Program-made: the position numbers and the translations under genes
Assembly (NCBI GenBank): GCA_030248215.1
Contig: JASANG010002646.1
Span: forward strand, 124,001 to 188,000
Direction: 5' to 3'
DNA from: Enoplolaimus lenunculus
Lineage: Eukaryota; Nematoda; Enoplea; Enoplida; Thoracostomopsidae
Length of the DNA stretch: 64,000 bases
Shown: positions 56,930 to 64,000 of the stretch, one piece after another
Position numbering within the stretch: position 1 is the stretch's first letter
Layout: each line of letters opens with the position of its first letter
The notes under the pieces: model-generated
What the model was told of the DNA's origin: nothing
Database searches by the model: none
What the model saw: the letters and a program-made list of their open reading frames with translations, nothing else

Positions 56930-58376
56930 CTAAAAATAGTTAAGTATTTATGATGCAACTGCCTCAATAGTGTTGGGTATTCGGTTTAGAAGGTTGCTAA
57001 TGACTAATAAATGCTTGTGTTGGCCACATGAAATTGAGTTGATTTGTTTTGCATCTGTCTCATTTCAACCACTGCAACAGAGTTTCCATCGAATGTCACC
57101 CTTCCCTCGAACTATATATACATGAGTCCTTTTAAGTTCCAAGAAGAAAGAGCCACATTGAAATACACTTAATACGCAAAGTCATACAAACATCAGCCCA
57201 TGCTCCTATTAGTGGTGCCCGTTTTCAGCGGCGGATCCAGAAATTTCTGAGGGGTTCGGTAAAAGTTCTGCAACGGAATTTTTCTCCGCAAAAATTTTCT
57301 GAGGGTGAAATTGTAAGGTAGGAACCTTACCATTTTATCACACAAAAATTCTATAGAGGGCCTACGACCACAAGCCTCCTCTGGTTCCAGTTTCTCACTA
57401 GACCGCAACACAGTAAACTTAAATTTTAGACTTGTTTTTGTTTGGGCTTACGCTTAAGCTTTAAACTTAGTAATATGTTTTGGTTGTGACATTGCTAAAA
57501 GTTATACGGGTCCAAATCTTCTGGACCCACTCTTGTCTTTATATATCGGACCATAATGCCGATTTAGCTCCTCATAACCTGCCCTTAAGATATCAATAAA
57601 GTTTCAATTTTTTAAGACTTGAATATATACTTTCGCAAGTTCCGATTTTATATGTACCGTTGCGAAACCAAATAAAGTTTTTGCCATATACAAATTCATG
57701 TGCTTTGCGGTACAGTGCCGTACGTTGACGTATAGCGCCGTACGTCATCGAAAGTATTGTGCCATTTTAAGTATATACCTAGAATTTATCTCTAAACGCA
57801 AAACGCGAAACATTCGAATAATGATACTGAATTCAAAAAGTTTCTGGCAGTAACTATGGTTGAAAATGGCCAAAGTTAAATAGTTCCTAATTTTACAGTC
57901 AATATACACCGACAAAACCCAAATCTACTATATACCTAAAATCGAGAACGAATTTCGTTCAATATTCCGCGTTCTGACTCAGTGTTTGAATACAGAATTT
58001 CTTTTTGTCTGCTCTAACTAGTTTAGTGGTGACACAATGCAAATTATTCCAAAAAATTTACACAATAGCATTTTGGATATTCTGATATCCCGATATCCGG
58101 ATACCCGGATACATATATACATCATTTCGTATATATATCCGGATATTTTTCATATCCGGATATCCGGTGCCCATCTATACTAAAACGCAAAAGTATCGTC
58201 CTCCACTGGTCAAATCATGCATCCGTTACTGGTGAAGTTCCTACAAAATGAAATCATCAACCTAAAGACTTTGCCAAACACCGCTCTAAAAGTTCTATAA
58301 TTACAACATAAAAAATATTCCAATCCGAGGGTAATCCTTGATTCGTTGCGACTGAGGGTTACGGTAAATTTAATCG

Positions 58377-58620
58377 GCCAATGTATAGAACAGGGCCGCA
58401 ACAGTAGTATAAGCGTATTCCTAAAGCCTAAGCCTAAGCCTAAGCCTAAGCGTAAGGATGAGCCTATTCCTAAGCTTAAGCTTAAGCCTAAGCGTAAGGA
58501 TGACCCTATTTCTAAGCCTAGGCCTAAGCCTAAGCCTAACCACAAAAGTTAGTCTAAAGCTTAAACTGACTCTATTACAGCCACGCCGGAAAACGATCCG
58601 GCCCTGTTTTATACATGGGT
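58377..58620. mobile_element. CCTAAG-core MITE (GGCCAATGTATAGAAC ends)
   Basis: It starts GGCCAATGTATAGAACAGGG and ends CCCTGTTTTATACATGGGTC. The core is made of CCTAAGC and CGTAAGGATGA repeats like 39844-40070. The resulting Lys-Pro / Leu-Gly open frames on the two strands are artefacts of the hexamer repeat. Confidence 0.75.
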
Positions 58621-60363
58621 CATAAATACCCTAATAATTTGCTAAACGAGCTATATAATTTGTGAAATTTCTAAACACAAATGTTATCCTTCAACAAAAA
58701 ATATTTTTAGATTTGTCTACTGCTAAGATTTCCTAAAATTGAACATTTATTTTACTCATAATAACTTTTGCTATTAAAGTCGTAATGTCACATAAGATAT
58801 ATATTTGTCCAACTTCAATAAGCCAGGGGCGTAGCCGGGGGAGGGAATCGGGACCATGGTCTACCCAATGGTTTTTGAAAATTTTTTGAGTTAAATGACA
58901 CTATGATCTCCTGTGCGTTTTATTCCCATACACTGATTGTTGATGTTTTTTTATTCTGCATCGACATTGCTTTAATAGCGGTATATGTAGCAAAATTTAT
59001 TTTGTCACACGCTGCACTGTGTATAGTGACTGTTTTTGTGCGATTAACACACTATATATTTAAAGTATTTATGTGCCCCCCCCCCCCTAAGTAAAATCCA
59101 GGCTACGCCCGTGCAATAAATCCACGCCCACCCACAACTCCCTTTTACCAAACATAAAAGTAATAGCAAAAATTAAAAACTTTCTTAGTAAAATTCAAAG
59201 TATCATTGAGCAAAATATCCAAATTCGTCAAGCACAAATACATTTGTTACCAACAAATTACTTAAAAACAACCAAAAGTTTGACTTTAAATTAACCAATT
59301 ATAAACATTTTAAACTGACTATTTTTACACAAAACCAACGTTTTATGGCGTAAAATATACACCGGACTATTAATTACTTTCGCTGTCAAAAGTACCAATC
59401 AGAGTCGGGCCTGGAGGATTTTGGATCGATGGGAACCGGAACCCGAAAAAATGCCGATTAAAATATTAAAGACAGAAGAATTGGCAAACCGGTAACGATA
59501 GTTCAACGAGACCGTCTCTACCGGATACTAATGAACACCGATTAAGAGGAACCGTGGGACAGTACCCTGTCCCTTGTCACTTTGCAAGAACTCATGCCTA
59601 CAAAGTTTAAATAACCTTTTGTTATCTGAACCCATAGCTGTGCCTACGCTACGTTTATATGAATTTTCTTACACTTTTATAAACGTCGTCGTAATGCCAG
59701 AGGCAGATCCAGAAATTTCTGACGGGAGGGGGGAATGCAAATGTTATGAAACGCAAAAAGCAAATAGGTATAAGGTAGGTAGGGACCTTATCTTTTTATC
59801 ACGAAAAAATTCTGAGGACAAAATTTCTACAAAAAAATTTTGTGAGTGGAAAACATTGTAAGGGACCTTACCATTTTATTACAAAAAACTTTCTGACGTG
59901 GATCGTACGCTTCTTACCTCGGAATTCGCTAGTCCGTAATACTATTAATTTTAGTAATTTTGGGATTGTTATTTATAGAAAAAAGTTTACAAAAACAGCC
60001 ACCAGTCTATACACATCTGACGTTACGCAGTAAACTTACACGTAATTTGTTTCACCTGCAAATTGCAAACGTAAGAGACCTAAGATGTAGATTCGCTTCA
60101 AATAACCGTTTACAAAACTTGCAGCTGCAATTTATTCACGATGCACAATAGCATGTTGTGAAAGTAATTAATACACATGATCTATTTTGTAACTTAATAC
60201 TCAACATAGCGCATGTTAGTATTGGAGCCGTCTCGCTTTCTGGAGGCTCTGTACAACAGTACTTTTAGATGTTAGACTTTGCTTAGGCTTAGAAATATGC
60301 TTAATCTACAGTTGTAACCTTATAAAGTTCCATTGGTTCTCAGCATTAACTCATTGTACGCTT

Positions 60364-60516
60364 GGGCCATGTTACTTTAAGGGTCGTCCAGGTTTCTGGT
60401 GGGTCCATAAAACAGTAAGTTTAGATTCTAGATTACATTTTTTGCTCAGGCTTACGACTTAGGCTTAGGAATACGGTTCTATCTACTGTTGCGCCGCTTA
60501 AAGTAACATTGGCCGT
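60364..60516. mobile_element. CCTAAG-core MITE (GGCCATGTTACTTTAAGGG ends)
   Basis: It starts GGCCATGTTACTTTAAGGGT and ends GCTTAAAGTAACATTGGCC, the same subfamily as 27747-27994 and 43697-43886. It has a short core with GGCTTACGACTTAGGCTTAGG. It is the shortest copy of this subfamily here. Confidence 0.75.
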
Positions 60517-61215
60517 GATGCAATATAATTTTGAACAAAAATTCATTATTGCAAAAGGGTTTTGCATACCATTCAGAGTGAAGAAATTATTATTTTGCAC
60601 AAATTAAACATTTTGGATTACAAAACACATATAAGTGTTCAACATTTTACTACGGCCAGGTTTAGAAAGTAAAAAGAAATCGGTTTCCGATGGGTGTTTC
60701 TTATTATATTAAAATTACTACGCAAGCGGAGCAGGTAATCCGCAAACCGAAGGGCCACAATACGGGATTGCGCCTCATAAGATTGCAGAAAAGCATCCCG
60801 AGCGAGCAACTGAGAATCCAAATGCAATTTTATCAATTTGTACCGCCGGATCCGTCCGATTTTTTCATAAAAAACGTTTGTTTGTATATTTTGGTTCGAA
60901 TGCAAAAGTTTCTGTGCAGGTTTTGAAATGACATTTAGCTAAAACCACTGACAAAAGCGTTAATATTTTTTCACATCTTAACGCATAACTTGATAACCAA
61001 GTTTTAGATACAAAATTTTCTGACCACAAAATGAAAGGATCGCTGTCCCCTGGTGCAACTTGTAATATTTGAAAACGTCCTTTTTTTACATTTTTGAATT
61101 TTGCTTTAAACGCGTTTAATTAATTGCATTCGACAAAACTAATTATGTATACTTGCACCGTTGAAGATTGACTCAATTTTGTAATTTAAGACACTGGCAA
61201 GAAATTAAAATGCTT

Positions 61216-61217
<2 letters not shown>

Positions 61218-61286
<69 letters not shown>

Positions 61287-61300
61287 TATATGTATATATA
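61218..61300. repeat. (TA)n microsatellite
   Basis: About 30 uninterrupted TA units are followed by TGTTTATATGTATATATAT. It is flanked by T-rich sequence and is not coding. Confidence 0.95.
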
Positions 61301-63591
61301 TCAATACTGGCAAAATGATAGATCTTTACCTTTAACACACAACTTTAGTTCAAAATCCTTAACTGGTAAATTGATTTGTGCAAACTGTTGGTCATACGAC
61401 TGAAACGTACGCAAAACGAAATAAGACGACAAATCTTGCCGTTTTTTTTGAAAAACGAGAAATATATAAGCCATGTTTACAAACTACAATATCCTATTCA
61501 ATTTTAGAGTTCGAAAACGTATCCTAGCGGTGGTATTTTCGATTGTGACAATTATTCAAACGAGCGGTTACCCTTTCAAGACAAAGAATTCTGCGCTACA
61601 CACCAGGTGGAATTAAGTAGTATATTAAAGATCAGTGTTGACCAATTTCCGATTTTATTTTCATTTCTTAATGCTGTAATTTTTAAATACTTTACACAAT
61701 AGTTGGATATTTTATAAAGTTTCACAATGATTGATTACATTTGTTACATCTTAACGAGTTTTTTGTCATATATTTCCTGTGAACTTTAAGTTTTCTACTC
61801 AGTTTGAAAAAAAAGATTAATAAATAACTGTGAGAAAAAAAAACGCTTTCTTCAAGGTTTTAAATTATTTGATTAATGTATAGTCTTTGTTTCAAACTCC
61901 TACGGTAAAATATTCTAAGCAAACAGCATTTGTATGATCGTCCGGATGTGACACCGGAAGCTGTGTCTCCATCGACGGTAAAATCAATAAATTTCTTAGT
62001 TAAAAGTCTAAGGCTAAGTCAAGGTTCAAAATTTTGAATGAATTTCTAACGAGCCGCGCCTTAGGTTTAGGCTTATACTTAGGCTTATCCGCTGGTATAA
62101 AATAAAAAAATGTTTCAATTGAATCACAAAAAAATCGTTATGAATTTGCGAAAGTATATTTTTTACGGGGCTTCGCTAAAAATGGCACCAGTTTTGCCCG
62201 GATGGGCTTGCAAGAAATACAATGCTGTGATTAAACTTTCGTGTTTGTGTAACCCTTTTCAATTTTCTCGGCATACCTCGAGTTTGAATTTTCAGCAGAT
62301 GCTCTTGTGGACCGGGGAGGGCAGGGTAAAATGCATGTTTCTATCCGGATTGAGAACCAAATTAGCCAGCACAAGCGGCCAACATAGTGCCAAAACGAAA
62401 AACGTTAACTTTGCCGCAGCTGAAATTACATAGCTAATGCAGACAAGCAAAACGTAAACAAAAAATGAATTTAAACGTAAACAAAAAAATGAATTTAGAA
62501 AATAAGCAAAAATTTTGTCTTAGAACACTTTATATCATCGTTATCTCGCGTCCGCCTACGTAAAAACTGTACAAATAAATCAGTTTTCTCAACAACCTGC
62601 GAAAAAAGAAAACTGACAAATTGTCAAAAATATGGTCTAAAAACAAAGCATTAAAAAGCAACAAAATAACAACAACAAAAACAACAAAAACAACAACAAA
62701 ACCAACAAAAACAACAGCAATAAAAGCAATCGCACTGAAGCCTGGAGGGGGGAGGGCAGGGACCTTCCCCCATTTTTGAAGTCACAAAATTTTACACAAC
62801 CCAAAGTGGAAAAAAATTTCACGGAAAAAATAGTACAGTTCCAAATTTACAAATTATAGTATTTGGCTTCTGGATTATTTCGCTCGCGTGGGGTTCGTTT
62901 CACTTTTATATCGCACCCCAGCGTGTGTGACTTCCCCTCGCTTGTCACAAATTCTAACACAATTGATATCAGACGGCGTCGAAAAAATAAAAGTGAAAAA
63001 TGAAAAAATGAAATAAATTTCACTGAAAAAAACTGAAATTACTTCAACGCACGGCGTATTTTCAACACCCACATATCCCAAATTTACTTTTCGAACTCAA
63101 CGAAAATTTGAAAAAATATATATATATAAATAAATATATATATATTTAAACAAAGATGGATTTTAAAAAATTAACACATCTCATAAAACGCTAGCTCTAG
63201 ATAGCAGATCTGAAACGGTTGGACTAAAATGCTTAATAGAAATCATTGTGTTTATCTTCGCAGTTGCATAATCGCAGAGTCAGGACTGCAATCTGGCAGT
63301 ATAAAGGTCTAAAGTAGTTTAAATTGAAATATGAATTGGGCGGTTGCCTAGCTACCCCATAGAGCAATCGACTTTTCGTGGCTCACAGTCTCGAGCTTGC
63401 AGCTTTGACAGATGTTAAAGCAACCCTAAACTCAGATCTATTAATTTCTTGGGATAAATGGCGGGAGCGTAGTCAGAGGTAATGCCATATGACCACCTCC
63501 AGTTTACTTTGACAAATTTATTTCTGTTAAATAAATAAATGCTAACTGAGACAACAAAGAACATTAAACGAAAACAAAGCATGCCAAATAG

Positions 63592-63705
63592 CCAATGTAT
63601 AGAACAGGGCCGTAAACAGTAGTATAAAAGTTTACTTTATTGCAGTCCCACAGAAAAACGTTCCGCCCCTGATCTGCAAGGGCTTACTTATGTATATAAC
63701 CGCCC
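63592..63705. mobile_element. Short CCTAAG-family MITE lacking the core
   Basis: The left end GCCAATGTATAGAACAGGGC and right GTTCCGCCCCTGATCTGCAA face each other with under 70 bases between, and the CCTAAG core is absent. A further copy begins at 63926 (GGCCTATGTAAAGAACAAGG) and runs off the window. Confidence 0.6.
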
Positions 63706-64000
63706 CTTTCCAATTTGATAAATCCTAGTTAAGACTATGATAAAACAGAATTCCTGTGAGTAGAAGTAACCCGTTAACCATATGACCGCAATAAGCTACA
63801 GCCAATCATGTTTTAGCCCGCCTATAATATCACTTTCTTCCAACTACTTTCAGTTCAACTAAAACTATTAAATTCTGTAATTTTAAACGATTAGCTGGTA
63901 CGTTTTGTAGGTCTATAACCATTTCGGCCTATGTAAAGAACAAGGGCGGAACAGTATTATAGGCATGTTCCTAAACCTAAGCACAAACCTATGCGTAAGA

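Larger units (their letters stand above)
56127..64000. other. Region upstream of gene C, repeat-rich, no complete gene seen
   Basis: It should contain the gene C promoter, which I cannot recognise. It holds CCTAAG-core elements at about 56486-56685, 58377-58620, 60364-60516 and 63592-63705, with another cut by the window end from 63926. It also has the CAGAAATTT repeat (57230-57370, 59700-59900), a GGGCGTAGCC-ended stretch (58826-59115), a (TA)n run (61218-61300) and an ACA-rich run (62660-62725). A possible last exon of a minus-strand gene lies at 56785-56929. Open frames at 60639-60926 and 62110-62433 are not supported. Confidence 0.5.

Noticed and set aside
58210-58552. Leu-Gly and Lys-Pro repeat proteins
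   Set aside because: They are translations of the CCTAAG hexamer core of a MITE on its two strands.
60639-60926. Overlapping open frames on both strands (88 and 78 codons)
   Set aside because: The stretch is more GC-rich than its surroundings and could be an exon. I found no acceptor-donor pair with a consistent phase, no neighbouring exon and no recognisable motif.
62110-62433. Plus-strand open frame of 107 codons
   Set aside because: No recognisable motif, no splice context and an unremarkable composition. Kept out for lack of support.

Overview
The window is nuclear DNA of an intron-rich, AT-rich invertebrate animal. The evidence is GT-AG introns of a few hundred to about 3000 bases, one protein domain per exon, an HBO1-type histone acetyltransferase, an extracellular multidomain protein, and many short non-autonomous DNA transposons and tRNA-derived repeats. 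I cannot name the species. A tunicate or another marine invertebrate would fit, but that is a guess. I saw no bacterial genes, CRISPR array, rRNA, intact transposase, reverse transcriptase or viral element. No exon model here was confirmed by transcripts; each rests on open frame, splice sites, phase agreement and domain sense.

Layout. Bases 1-4836 hold only repeats. Gene A (4837-11646, +, nine exons) encodes a 716-residue low-complexity and coiled-coil protein that I do not recognise. Bases 11647-15270 are intergenic. Gene B (15271-27203, +, fifteen exons) encodes an 848-residue MYST acetyltransferase whose C2HC finger, linker and catalytic domain are of KAT7/HBO1/Chameau type, with a double PHD finger at its N-terminus. 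Bases 27204-31243 are a convergent intergenic interval. Gene C (31244-56126, -, 21 exons) encodes a secreted protein of at least 1342 residues: a signal peptide, two related six-cysteine modules I cannot classify, then eight consecutive pairs of one trypsin-inhibitor-like (TIL) domain and one thyroglobulin type-1 (Tg1) domain. Bases 56127-64000 hold repeats and one possible last exon of another minus-strand gene.

The best candidate for something undescribed is gene C. TIL and Tg1 are two unrelated disulfide-rich folds used as inhibitors of serine and cysteine proteases respectively. They alternate strictly eight times, on phase-1 exons, with different predicted reactive-site residues from one TIL to the next. 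This suggests a secreted, many-headed inhibitor of two protease classes. Inhibition itself is inference.

The rest is dominated by small inverted-repeat elements. Two hAT-like families have 8-bp target duplications (one with a CCTAAG-rich core, one with CAGGGTGCA ends). There is also a TA-flanked family with CTGTAGTGACCCG ends, a TTAA-flanked family carrying a tRNA-like segment, and head-to-tail doublets sharing a CTCTTGGTTTAACCAAGAG palindrome. One hAT-like copy landed exactly on the first 5' splice site of gene C and duplicated it. A 40-copy, 26-bp minisatellite with CRE-like cores lies in a gene C intron.
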